DNA from: Neodontobutis hainanensis
Taxonomy: Eukaryota; Chordata; Actinopteri; Gobiiformes; Odontobutidae
Direction: 5' to 3'
Assembly: GCA_024349245.1 (NCBI GenBank)
Contig: JALDNG010000077.1
Coordinates: forward strand, 248,001-312,000
DNA length: 64,000 nt
In this document: positions 34,437-47,258 of the stretch, in pieces
Layout: each line of letters begins with the position of its first letter
Position numbering within the stretch: position 1 is the stretch's first letter
Position numbers and translations under genes: made by a program
Notes under the pieces: generated by a model
What the model was told of the DNA's origin: nothing
Seen by the model: the letters and a program-made list of their open reading frames with translations, nothing else
Databases searched by the model: none

Positions 34437-37400
34437 AAATAATGATCTTCTCCAGCCAGTCAACACCTACACCAAATCTCTATATGGTTTGGTAGAAAAA
34501 CTAACATTTAAATGGTGAGTTGATTATTTTACAAATAATAAAACAAAAACAAGCAAAGTTCCAATAAAGCTTTGTCAGCCACATGTAAGCATTAAATTAA
34601 AACTTTGATGATTTCAACAAAAAACAAATTCTCAAAATAATGTGCCCAAGCATCCTTGAGAGTCTTTATTGAATTAAAGCTCAGCTGTGAAAGCTGATTC
34701 CCAATTTTGACGCCTTTTGGTCTGCCACTCAGAAAAGTTAATGTGAAGCAGAATCTGTCAGTGAACAGACACGCATAATGCCACTAAACCCCAAGCCAAA
34801 TGTTTTGGGATATAAAGAGTACAAAATGAACACACAAGAGCACACAGAGATTTCTGTTATTGCCACAAGAGCCACAAAAGTAATGGGCCAACTTCTAGCA
34901 CCTGTTTTGACATCTTGTCTAAACAATGCATTTAGCAACAATACACAACAGGACTTTATGAATTATATATATTAACACACTGACTGTATGCCTATATCTC
35001 AATGGTATAACTTTTGCTCTATCTTCAGCAAACTTCTAAGATTTGTCATTGTGATCATAAATCTTTACTGCGATGTATATGTGTCTTCTACAATCTCCTT
35101 CTTTTTGGTAGATGCACCAAGTTTTGGATCCAACTGTCATGTATCAACAACATCTTCTTACAACCAAAGATGGTTCTGGCTCAGTATAAAAGAGTCTCTG
35201 CTCATTGCCCCAAGTCCTTTGCTCAAAACAGTCAAGATGGCGAGTGGAACTGGCAAAAGTTTGTTTGCCTCTGCTCTTCAATCAGTTTTAAATAATCACA
35301 ACGACATTACGTGTTTAAAATCTCAACAGCAGACAGCACTAAGAGCGTTCCTATTTAAAAATGATTTTGCATGCTATGTTCATTTGTTTGTTCTTCATAG
35401 ATTGTTGCCTAGCTAACATTATGTCCGTGGCAATTTTGATCGGTCGGCCCTGAGTAGCTTTGCCCCGCCTTGAGGAAAAGCTGGCATTGAGCTTTCCCAG
35501 ACTCCTTGCTGATACAGTGAGGAGTCTGGCTCATTGTTCTAATAAAGTGTTCTAATCAGCATTCACAAACCACCTCCTTGCCTTTTGTCAATGTACAATT
35601 ACTAAAAGTGGTCTCCGGTGATGATCACTAACATACCAGATCTATTTTTGTTGCAAACACATAAGTGCACATGTGGCCAACAAGTCACCCAACAAAACAA
35701 TACATTTTATTTTACAAAATAAAAGTAAATTGAGCAAAAAATGTATATGTTATAATTGGTGCATAAATTTTCTCTGTATTTTTACCATTAACAACTCACA
35801 CCTTTGTGCATGTGTGCTATTGTAGGTTAATAACTGCTATTACAAAAAAAGGAGTTTGAAAAAGACAAAGAGAAAAGAGTTGACAGCATAAAGTAGCCTC
35901 AGGTATACAAACTCCATATTGCCGTACATTAAAAATAACAGTAAGTGGTACATAGCAGAAGAGATACTCTTATCATCAACTGAGCCATCATTTGTTACTT
36001 CCATTTTCAAGCAAGGCATTAATATTTAAAAGGTTAAGACTTTAATGTGGCCTTTGTATTTAACTTTACCTTTAGTGCAAATCAAACATACATATGGTAT
36101 TTGATTTTAAAACCAAATGGCCTTTCCTGTTAAAAGCATTTACATTATTATGACATACAGACACAAGTGCTTCACTAAAGGACATTCTCCTGGGAATCCT
36201 ACCAAAGCTATACAACAATCATGTATCAGAAAAAAGGCAGTAAAGTACAACCTTTTAGATCAACTCGACTCAGCCAACTCTGCCTTTCGGGTCATCCCTT
36301 TAATAGAAAGGCTGATATGAAACTCTGCCATCTATGACTTTTCTGCCATCACTTGAATTAGGTACTTCATGCTTACTGAACAAAGATATCCAAGCAGAGA
36401 GTTGACAAGGCCAGTGACTATCCTGTTTTTGATAAGAATTTATATTGGTCGCAGAGGTCATACGTCACACTTCAAGAGTTCAGGGGGCAATGATAGTGCA
36501 AACATTAATCTTCTGACTGATAAGCCATTCAAGCTTGGCTGGACACAGTTTAGTGACATGTTTCCAGTCGCTTTGTGGCAGGATCCCAAATTAACACCAT
36601 CTTCTCATATCTGGAAGTGCACCTGGGGCATCTGTCTTAAGACCACACAATCTCTAGGTGCAAAGAACCACCAACTGACAAGTCAACAACAAAAACAAGC
36701 AGTGCTCTATTCATAGCCTGGACTCAAAATTATTATACAACATTAACCAAGGTCGCACGTGCTTGGCCTTAAATTCAAAAAAGCCATAAAACTAGCAGGC
36801 GATGTGGAGAGACGAATGATACTGGCAGAGCCATAAACAAGATGTTTGACAGGTTTGGCTTTACAGCAGTGTATAAAGCACATCAGGTCTGTGAGGAATA
36901 TTAACTTGGCTTTATACTGGTTTTTTGGTATTTTCAGCAGCATAACCAATAACATATATTTTTCAAATGATCACAAAGGGCAAATGTCTTTTATTGAGAA
37001 GCCAATGCTTAACCTTTAGAATGGCAATCATCATCTGAAGTACCTATCTGTTGGTATACTCCCAAAACAAAGCATATGCATTTCTACTTTATTATACCTC
37101 AAAATCACCATTACAACTCCAGATATACCCGCAAACAGACGGTCAGCATTCATCCGGTTTATCTCCAGCACAGCATGCCACTTACTATGTGCCAGGGCCA
37201 ACGAGGACATGTGAAAGAACATTCATCAATAGTTTCTCAGTCGGCCCACACAACATCTGCCTCCACTGAACACATGAAAAGCAGGCTTACCACAAATGAA
37301 ATGTAAGGACGGGGTTACACAAGTTACCCAGGCAACTATAGATAACACAACACAGTGTAAAATATCAATATGACAGCTTTGGTGGAGACTTGCCCTTCTG

Positions 37401-40400
37401 AATTTATGTAATCTTTTTCCAACCCTACATTTTGTACAGCATTCTTCTACAAAACTTTAAGTATCTGGGTTATTTACATTCTTAGTAAATTGTAACTTCA
37501 TATATTGTATCAGTGACATTTATCCGCAACACAATTCTTTTGGCAAATTCAGTGGCTCAAAGATTGTTTTCAGAAAACTGATCTTTAGTGTTCAATAGTT
37601 TCACATTTTGCAATTGGTGTTAATTGGCTTGGATTCCAAAGCAATCAACCAAAAAATGATAGCTGGGTAGTTTACTTTAACAAATCCAACAATCAAAAAT
37701 GTGTGATTCAAATTGTTTTCTTCATTCTTTCTTTTGCTGGTTAGCTTTGAAACCAATAATGTAATAGATCTCTGAGCAACTAAAAAATAGCTTTTTGCAT
37801 TTAGGCAAGTGGAGCATCTGTCTATGGCTATTTATTTATCACATTTAAATACAACAGTCCGCCATCTCTTTTTACTGTTAACTTTTCTGTAAATGCTTCT
37901 AACATGACACGACTTGGATTGTGTAAGAATAGCTTTTGTCTCCTTTTTATCAGCATAGTTTATGAAATTAATATAAACAGCACACTGCCATTGTATTAAA
38001 AAGTTTGGCATTAAATGTGAGAATTAGTTTATTTGGCAGATTCAAAGCAGAATGTTAAATGTATTTTTTATAGTAAATAGAAGATGTCAAAGAAGATGTC
38101 AAAGTGTTTGTATTTATCTGTTTGTACATTGTATTATTGTATTCATAACTTGTGTTGAAGTGGTGCATTAAAGAGAGCCACATCTTATATTTTAAAGATG
38201 TATAGCCCATTTTGCCTTTCCAAAAAGTTTTTATGGCAAAATCACAATTTCAATTTTGTCACAATTAATGTTGATTTTGCATTAATGCCAATGTTACCTT
38301 ATAGAAAGTACTTTTAAACACATTTTTTACTATTGTGCAAGTTACTGGCAACAGACTATGAATTAGCCTACACATCCTACATTATACATGAATATTAGTT
38401 TTTACCATTGTCACCATCTGCATAAACCCAATGGGAATTACAGACTCGGCTCACGAGTCACTGTTGCTGAGGTCCAGTGCATAGAGGCACTCCCACAGTT
38501 CACTGAGGATGGTTCATTTTTCTGCCAAGCATAAAGAGCATGACATAAACAGCAAATGTGGTGAATAGGTGGTAAACACAAACACCTGCATCTGTTCGAG
38601 CACTGAACAATTCTTGCACTGTAGTACAGTACCACATTCTCTCTGAATTTACAGATCATCAACAGTTGAAATTGTAACACAGTCTAATAATGCACACCCC
38701 AACTTTAAGGTGCAGAGAGTATAGAATCAAACCAAGTGTGTTTTGATATCAGCATGTAGAAAGTCAGCATAAGTCCTTCATTGCAATTTGACTAAAATAA
38801 TTCCACCATTTGGTGCAAATATGTAGCCTGAATGTGAAAATGCCATAAAATGTATGCAGCAAAGTGAGTGCAAAGTAGATAGTAGAGCTTGGTGAACATA
38901 TTGCTATACTTGAATGTAGGCAGTGCCAGGAAGAATTAGAGACAAGCAATAAGAATGCAAAAGAATGTGTCTCCAAGGTGACACTGTAACCCGTGGTGAC
39001 ACACTTGGCAACTGTACCAGCTGCTGTTGTTCACTTTCACTGTTTCCGCAGAGACCTGATTGCAGAAAAACTGAAGATCTCAGCGGCACCAGCTGTCAGC
39101 TTTGCGTTGTAGACACATAGTGGAGCTGAGAGGCAACACACCAGCGTTCTCCTACACAGAGACATCCACCCTTGTGCAGGCAACCAAGCAAGCCGAGTGT
39201 ATATAAACACAAACATGCCCACTCACTCCCTTTGTTGGGTCTGTATCACCGTCAGCCACATGCAGCGCTGAAACAGCCACACATTCTGCGCCAGCTCTGA
39301 GGACTTATCAAATTGACACCTCTCTGTGAAAATTGCTTTAAAGGAACAGTAAGTGCTTGGGCGGCCTTTCTATAAACCACTATTTTGTGTAGACTCTTTG
39401 GTGACATACTTGTACAAAGAGGGTGTTTGCCAATTTTATAGTATTAGGCCCTTTATTGAGATAGTCGAGTCTGTGTGAATGAGATTGCTGGAGTAGAGAT
39501 ACCTTGTGCAAAATGATCAGAAAAAGTGAAGTAAAGGAGTAAGGAAACTGAATTTTTATTAAATTAAAAGAAAAGAATACATCTTGAACTGACAGCTAAC
39601 AGCATTAATGTGTTTATGGAAGCTTTGATTTTGCATCACCTTTACAATACTTTTCAACTTAAACACATGTTTTGCTGTCTACATTCTTAAAAAGAAAGTC
39701 ACAGCACATACAAGTTATGGATGGCTTTGTTACATAGTTTTTCTATTAATTTATATTTCACTTCTATGTTATCTGCTTTGGTCTATACAAGTCCATGTTT
39801 ACTTAAAGACTGCACAAGAAAGAGAGCTTTCAGGTGAAAATCATGTCATCAGTATTCATTACATTAGTGAGAAGGATAAAAAATCCCTGTTAGCTCCCTT
39901 CTATCATTTCCCAGGCCGCCAGAAAACCACCAAAGGTTAATTTATTTAAATCCGCCATTCACTCATCTCTATTCCATTAAACTCTGCTAATAAAACTTTG
40001 CTTTGTATGGATTTAATGTGTTTTCTACTGTACCAGGCCATGGTTTAGCGAGCCTTTACAGAGACGCTAGTCAAAGTGTGAATGACAGCCAGTAAGGTCA
40101 TGTTTGATGTTTGATGCCATGTTCAAGATGTGTGGGTGCTACAGGCAGACGTCTGCCCTTTGAATGTGGCCGAAAAGCCTGGTCTAATTAATCTAAGTGC
40201 AACTCACAGTAGGGGGCAATTAAATCAACAAGCTCAACTCTCTCAAAGCCCTTACTGTTCTAGAGTCCCAAAGGTCCCGTAAAGTCTAAGCCTCTATTTC
40301 TGAAACACAATTTTCCATCTGCCACAGTCCTGTTTTGAGCATGTAATAAAAACTCCCGTCATACCTCTCCGGTCATGATAGCATCGATTAGTTTGAGCTA

Positions 40401-41680
40401 CAAGGGGACCTTGGCTATGTGGACAAGCACTGTATCATTATTACAGCATGTCATGTCAACATTACACAGATGCCATTGTGATAATGACGTTTAAAATGCT
40501 CAGCTGTCGGTTTAATAGAGGGTGAAGCCATTTGCAGTCTGTTGGAGAGGACATCTTCCCGTGTCAGAGGTTTTTTCAGAGTTGAAGAGGTTTTTTTAAC
40601 CCTTAGAGGTCCCGTAATTTTTATCCATTGGATACAAAAAGGTTTCTTTTAAGATTGTCATATAAATATTATGTGTAAACATGTTTTTTCTAATTTCAAT
40701 GTTATTATTAACCTCTGTCCTCACAATACAAAACAAATATTTATGGTTTTTCTGAATTTGGAAACCCCTTAAAATGCCAGGTTTAGCGAATAGTCTCTTT
40801 GTTTGTGTTTTGAAGAAAAGAAAATACAGTTTAGTTTTTTTCATCCAAGGAATGCAAATTAGATTTTTCTGGAGACGTTCCAATCCAAATTTGGGGGGAA
40901 AAAAAACCTAAATTCTGAAAATAAATGGTTCAAAATTCAACTCTTAGGATTTTAATTCCAGGGAATGGCAAAAAAAATTCTAAACAGAAATTATATAAGC
41001 ATTTCGAATAAGAGTCAACGGCACAAAAAAAGCAGAGGAACAATTTTTTTAAAGGTATTTCTAATATAAATAAATAAAAAAAATGGGAAGCAGATGTGTT
41101 ATGACCACTAAACTGTAAATACAAAAGATAATATATTGTTGCTGCTTCACTTGATGACCGTTAGTGCTGCTCTAATATATGTTCTGGTGATATGGGAAAC
41201 AGTGGTCAAAACACTGCTATGCCCTTGAAGAATGGACTACTTCTTCTTGGACATGATTTTGTGATCTGCATCAATGATGTCATCAAAAGACATTTAGGGT
41301 TAGGGTTTTAACTTGGATATAATTTTTAAATAAACGCCCAAAAGTTAGTCCCCACACATTGGTAACAGTTTGTTTTATCAGTTCAATTCTTTGTTTTCTT
41401 TTCAATCTCTATTCTATTTCTAGTCCCATCAAGCAGAGAGCACAAAGAGCTTAAGTTCTTTCTTCAATAGGACTGTCATGATTGCTCTGATGAAGTCTGC
41501 ATCTGAATGAATTATAAACCCCCAACATTGACACAAGGGACAGCTTTAGTGGCAGAGACCTTTCAAAAGAAGATCTTCTTTGAAGCCGGTGAATAAGCTC
41601 AGGGAGAAGGATAGCCAGATGGCTGCTATTTATATTTTTAGTCTCAATCTTAAATTCAGTAAGGCAGAAATGGCACTTGA
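34437..41680. other. Long non-coding stretch
   Basis: No gene is supported. Frames such as 34988-35416 and 36369-36716 show no known domains. A short direct duplication (AGAAGATGTCAA twice) lies near 38083-38108. About 39880-40230 is balanced, low-repeat sequence with 'ggtctaattaatctaagtg' and is a candidate conserved element. About 40600-41110 is poly(A)/poly(T)-rich low-complexity sequence. Two TTAGGG words near 41297 are too few to be telomeric. Confidence 0.4.
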
Positions 41681-42411
41681 TTACATTTCATATTTTAATA
41701 TGCAAGTTCTTAACATAAAACATAAACATTTACATTCAGAAAAATATGAGACTGTAGTGAAAGGCCTGTCTCATGAGCAGTGAGAACTAACAGTGTCTGG
41801 CTCACCTAGTGCATAACAATTACTCGGGTAACTCACGCCTAGTCCACACAAAGCCAGACTTCGTGTGGACTAGGCCTAAAAAAAAAATTCCGTAAACATT
41901 GCGTCGTCTCAAGAAATATCTGCGTACATACGAAACTACTGAAGCCGACTGAAATCGGTGTAGTAAATATGCCAGACCAGTATGGGGCACTGTAATTCTG
42001 CCACAAATATACACTATACACGGAGAAGAAGACTTTGAGCATGGCATAACCTTGCACCTTGTGGCGTATGGTGTTGTCCATTATCGCTTGTTGCTCACCA
42101 CAATTGCATCAAAGCAATAGATTTTGCTGTAATAAAGCTAGTAGGCTTAGTAGCTTCTGCAGCACAAACACAATCATGTAGTCCGCAATTATTGTTGTTC
42201 GTTTCACAAAATCATTGTCTCACAAAATATATGGATTGGCTGTACACACGAAACCGCAAGGGTGTCATTTCAGATTTATCCACTTTATGACCCGGTTTCA
42301 AAAAATAGCGGATTCAGTCTCCCAACACGCCGGATCTGTGTGGACGAAACGCCAATACGATAAAAAATGTATACGTGTACAGTGATACGTGTCTCTGTGT
42401 GGACGGCCCCT
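41681..42411. mobile_element. Non-autonomous TIR element (copy B of the 25.2-kb element)
   Basis: Closely similar to 25201-25928 over its whole length. Its right end reads GTGTGGACGGCCCCT and is followed by CAGGTGAC at 42412-42419. The diverged word CGGGTAAC occurs at 41825-41832, just before TCACGCCTAGTCCACAC, and copy A has exactly CAGGTGAC at the equivalent place (25347-25354). This looks like an 8-bp hAT-type target duplication around an inner core of 41833-42411, leaving about 150 bp of shared sequence (41681-41824) outside it. The left TIR of copy A (25131-25144) is not found here. No transposase; the minus-strand frames at 41820-42081 are repeat-borne. Confidence 0.65.
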
Positions 42412-42419
42412 CAGGTGAC

Positions 42420-42780
42420 GCAAGCTTTTGATCCTTTTCTTTACTCTGTTTCCTGTCTAACAACACGGACTATCTAATAATGGTAAAAAAAATCCCAAAA
42501 AAGAATAAAAAAATAAAGGCAGGACAAAAACACAGTGTGCTGACTTAATACTTGTAAATATAATCTTTGCTACAATTAATTCTTAGCTGTTCCATTTGTT
42601 TTCCTTTAGTAAATAATGATAGATAATTCAAATCTGGCTTTATAACGTGTTACACTTTCCCCTCCAAGTAGATTAAAGACAAAGAATTTATGCACGGGAT
42701 GTTGAGCAAAGAGTCGCCTTTTAAAGACAGAAATGACCCTGTAACAGACACCATTACTGTAGTAAAGGAGAATGTTAACT
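42420..42780. other. Non-coding gap between two mobile elements
   Basis: AT-rich, with A-rich runs at 42485-42520. Nothing recognisable. Confidence 0.5.
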
Positions 42781-42788
42781 GCCTATAG

Positions 42789-43100
42789 CAGAGGTGTCCA
42801 AACTTTTTGCGAAGAGGGCCATATTTGATAAGAGGAAGATTTTCAGGGGCTTCTACAAGTACAGGTTTTAGTTGGATTTGAGCATTTTTTAAGTAGATTT
42901 GAACATGTTTAGATAAATCTGAACAGCTTTCAGTTGGATTTAAACGGGTTTTAGATGGATTTGAACAAGTTTATGTTGAATATGAACCTGTTTGTACAAA
43001 GCTGCTGATGTTTGGGCCATTAGCAACCACATGAAAACGGCCACATAAAATCACATCTTGGGCCATGATTGGCCCCCGGGCCAGACTTTGGCCGTGACTG
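42789..43100. mobile_element. hAT-type MITE with target-site duplication
   Basis: Starts CAGAGGTGTCCAAACTTTTT and ends ...CCAGACTTTGGCCGTGACTG, imperfect inverted ends beginning CAG...CTG as in hAT elements ('gtgtccaaac...gagggcc' is a familiar vertebrate repeat end). It is flanked by GCCTATAG (42781-42788) and GTCTATAG (43101-43108), which agree at 7 of 8 positions, the length of hAT duplications. At 312 bp it has no coding capacity. The interior (about 42868-42995) holds several degenerate direct repeats built on 'ttagNtggatttgaacNNgtt'. Confidence 0.75.
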
Positions 43101-43108
43101 GTCTATAG

Positions 43109-46100
43109 ACAAGTCAGTCTATAGATTTTAATTTAACTTAGAAAAAAGCAGTTGAGCCAGTCACAGCACGTTTAGTTAACATGTCAAGGGATCAAACAAA
43201 ACAAACGTTTGGCACCATTAACATGCAGGACTTGATCTTAGGCTTCACCTGCTGTGAACGAGCTGACTGAAATGACAATAGCTGTCATTAAGGCAAGTCT
43301 GACATTTCACAGCTCCATAATTTGATAGACACAATAGTAAACTTTGCATCTAGATTTAAAAAGGTATTTAGCTTCATTTTTCAAAAGATGTATTTGCTCA
43401 AAACTTCAGTTGATTAAAAAAATCAAAAGAGAACAGGGGCTTATGTGTAAAGAATAATGGCACCCTATTAGCTTGGTCGGACTGACTCTTGAGTCAATCA
43501 TGACTCCGACAGCAGCTGGGAAAACGCTTGGGTCATTGCTGTGTGCTGAACCACAGAAGATCTTATACACTATCCACTTTACAAACACACAGAGGACCTG
43601 GCCTGCACTAACTTTAAACATGCAGCTACATGTTGGAAGTATTTCTCTGTATTGGGCCTAAAACTATTGGCAAAAAAGTGTAAATGTTAGCACTGGTTTA
43701 GCAGTAGTGTATATGTAGTGTAACAGTGCTACACATAAACTCACACACAAGGCATTGACAGCTATAATTACAATCAACGGGAGCATTATTGACTATTGAG
43801 AAAAGTTTAAAAAATGATCAAGAATACATTTTAAAAATGAACAAAATGCTTTATATATTAAAATGCATATTTCCATCTGGGAATCTGAGCTGTACATTTG
43901 TAATCATTCTGAGGATTTCTCATCTTGTCCAAAAAAACAAAAGTAGTGTGTTGATATAAAAAGAGCTTAAACAGCTAAACCCCTTTTCCCTCAAAAACAA
44001 GTCTATCAAGCAAGATTAAATGAGACTGGACTGAAGTAACTGTACATGGTGTATGCAATGTCAAAAAACACAAAAGACAGTGTGTGTAGGTAAAGTAGTT
44101 CAATTATATTGCCTGTGTACATTACTGTGGTGGTGACCTGGCGATGCTATAGAATGCATCTGTAATAGTTAGAGTCTGCTCTTCAATGCAAACTTATGTA
44201 GTAGTGACTCACTGGGGTTCTCCGTTTTATGACCATTATAAAACACAGCTTTTATCTCCCTTAGCTTTGCCTGCTTTATGGGACAGAACCAGATGTAGCT
44301 ACAGAACAAAGATTACGGTAGTAAAGCAAACACACATGTGAGTGAACTCATGAACTACATGCCAGCAAATCCCTTGGGTTTCTTTAGCGTTCAGTGTTCT
44401 CCAGCCAGGACCTCATCACCACTTTATGATTTTATAGTGTAATCAACACAAACTCCACTGGAAGGTTGCACTTTCTTCTTGTTGGTGCATTGCTTCTAGC
44501 ACAATTATGTGGGTGGCATTATAACAGATGTGTTCTAAAAAAAAAACAGTTTAGATGAACTTAAAACAATTGACACTGCCCAGCCCACTCTTAAAAATAT
44601 ATTCAGGACCTACTGTATGTATGTCGCTAACAGCTCACATCTTCAGACGAGAAAACTATTTTTCTAAAAGCCTTCACTCAACTTCACAAAATTTAACACC
44701 TCCAATATTTGCATCAGGATTCTAGACAAACAAACTACTACAACTACAAACTACTTTTCTTTTTACAAATGCAGAGCAACAAACAGCAGGTGCCTTGGTG
44801 GCTCATATAACAAACGATCAGAGGAGCTTCAGTTTGACGGTCGGCTTGGAGGGGTTTGCTCCATGTTTTCCTCTCTTTCTTGTTACCAGTCCAGCAATGT
44901 ACTCTTTCCATGGAATGCAAACAAGCCCCGAAACAATGTGCATTCAGTCTCTTCTATTAAAGATGATGGAAGTGTGGGAGATGCATCAGTCTCTATCAAT
45001 TCATTATCTTTGTATTTATGTATTTTTTTAGATGTGGTGTACATTTAAAACTAAGGGTGCGCCGATTGATTAGCAACCACAATCGTCATAATCAACCAGT
45101 TGTTAGAAAAAACTTGGATCAGGGATTGGCCAAAACAACAAAATCCCACATAAAGGAAAACAAACAAAACATAAAGCACAACAAAGCTCATCAGACATTT
45201 GAGGCAAGAATATAAGGACTTGGCTCAAAGTCAGCTAGCACTAAGACCAAACGGAGCTGCTGAGCTGCTTTAACGTTACTCACAGATAGGACAGTAAAAA
45301 AGAAATAAAAGACATGTCATTAGTGGGTAAATTTGATAAAACAATGTCAGTGGATTACCTTTTAGTTTTACAATGAAACAGTTTATGGCGTCTGCCTGAA
45401 GCATAAAACTAAATGACAAGGTTTTTACTAGACATTAGACTGAAAAATAATGTTTTTGCTCCTTCAAGTTAGTGGTAGTACGTTCATTGACCTGGTTTTG
45501 TCTGAAACTGTGTAACACAGTGAGAACAAGTGCTTTGGGCCATTTATGCTGTCGTGAGAAAAGAATAGAGAAGCAGCAGTTGGCATTAAACCCCTGCCTC
45601 TTTTTATTTTGTGGTGACAGTGCAGCAAAAAGCTAGTTAATTAATAGTGACAAAAAGCCATCTAAATAAGGAGAGGGCACAGAAACTTGTCAGGTGGAAG
45701 CTCACTTGTCTTACTGATGGCTCTTTGCTCCAACACACAACTCAGCTGATGAGCCAGTGGAATCAACGCCAGAGGTGGCGCACAGTGAGGTCCTTGCAAC
45801 ATGTCAACAAAACAAGTTTAAGTGAAAAAAAAGCAAATGTCAGAGCCAATTAAAGAGGGCACTAATGAGGGCTTCCTGCGAGTACAGAAAATACTAGAGA
45901 TCATTCTTTAATTGTGCTAACCAGCTAAACTAGCAAGAGATAGTTCTTATTAGTGTAATCTTATCAACCTACATACAACCTACAAACATGCAGAGACAAC
46001 CAAGTACTTGTTTAGAGCAGACAAAAGGAGGTAGAGTCTTGATACTGACACAAAAGATATTAACTAGGTTGATATGAAAACATGGACTGAGCCCAAAATA

Positions 46101-46289
46101 GCTGATTGGTGTGGCTCCCTATTAGATCCAGATCTAATTTTTGTTATAGCTGTAAAATAACAACAGTCAAGCCTAAAAGAGTCCTAACATAATTATTTTT
46201 ACTGTTTATGCAAAAAATGGAAGGTGTTGACTTCATTAAGTAACAATAAAGTTCCAATAAAAAAAATATATAATTTATTTTTAATTATA
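43109..46289. other. Long non-coding stretch
   Basis: No gene is supported. At about 45050-45090 'aagggtgcgccgattgatta' resembles the start of a dispersed hAT-like repeat ('agggatgcaccgat...'), but the match is short. Frames at 43406-43661, 44795-45215 and 45647-45853 have no known domain. Confidence 0.4.
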
Positions 46290-47258
46290 TTACCAAAAGT
46301 ATTCACTCTAAATCAATAAATTTAGGTGTTCACTGCCAAAGCCACAGGTGTATAAAATCAAGCACCTAGGCATGCAGACTACTTCTACAAACATTTGTGA
46401 AAGGCTTGCTCTCAGGAGTTCAGTGAATTCCAAGTTGGTACTGTGATAGGATGCCACCTATGCAATTTGTACAGTCGTAAAATTTCCTTGTTACTAAATA
46501 TTCCACAATAAACTGTTATGGTACCAGAACATAGTGGAAGCGAATAGGATCAACAGCAACTCAGCCACAAAGTTGGCTTTGGGTTTCCACGGCCGAGCAG
46601 CTGCCTCCAAGCTTTACGTCACCAGGTGCAATGCAACGCGTCAGATGCAGTGGACTCTAGAGAAGAACGCACTGGACTCTAGAGAAGTGCAGATGTGTTC
46701 TCTGGAGCGTCCAATCACACTTCTTCATCCAACAATTTGGCGGTTACCAGGAGAACAGGATTTGTCTGACTGGATTGTGCCAAGTGTAAAGTTTGGTGAA
46801 GGGGTATTATAATGTGGGGTTGTTTTTCGAGAGTTGTCCAGTGAAATGAACTGTTAATGCTTCAGCATACCAAGACATTTTGGACAATTTCATGTCTTCT
46901 TTTTGTTCCAACATGACTGTGCACCAGTAACAAAACAAGGGCCATAGAGACATGGATGAGCGAGTCTGCTGTGGAAGAACTTGAGTGGCCTGCACAGAGT
47001 CCTGACCTCAACCCGATAGAACACCTTTGGGATGAAATAGAGCGGAGACTGAGAGGCAGTCCTTATCGTCCAACCTCAGTGTCTGACCTCACAAATGCAC
47101 TTCTGTAAGGATGCTCAAACATTCACATAAACCTCGTGGAAAGCCTTCCTAGAAGAGTTAGTTGCAAAGGGTGGGCTGACATATTAAATCCTATGGTTTA
47201 AGTATGGGATGTCACTCACGTTTATATGCGTGTGAAGGCAAACAAGCAAATGCATTAG
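46290..47258 (+). mobile_element. Tc1-like DNA transposon relic (deleted, inactive)
   Basis: The left end TTACCAAAAGTATTCAC (46290-46306) is the terminal repeat of a common fish Tc1 family; the decayed right end is near 'aaacaagcaaatgcattagt' (about 47239-47258). The plus strand carries transposase pieces in changing frames: the N-terminal DNA-binding region (about 46380-46560), a G-R-A-A-A-S-K-L-Y segment (from about 46590), HDCAP with the second catalytic aspartate (about 46910-46925), and SPDLNPIEHLWDE at 46998-47036 with the catalytic glutamate. An internal deletion near 46565 removes part of the N-terminal/linker region, so the element is about 0.97 kb rather than the usual 1.2-1.3 kb. 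Stops and frameshifts make it dead. A short word (ACTCTAGAGAAG) is locally duplicated near 46657-46687. Confidence 0.85.

Noticed and set aside
41290..41312. Telomere-like TTAGGG repeats
   Set aside because: Only about two units; not an interstitial telomeric array.
45050..45130. Possible hAT end ('agggtgcgccgattgatt')
   Set aside because: Only about 20 bases look right; no second end found.
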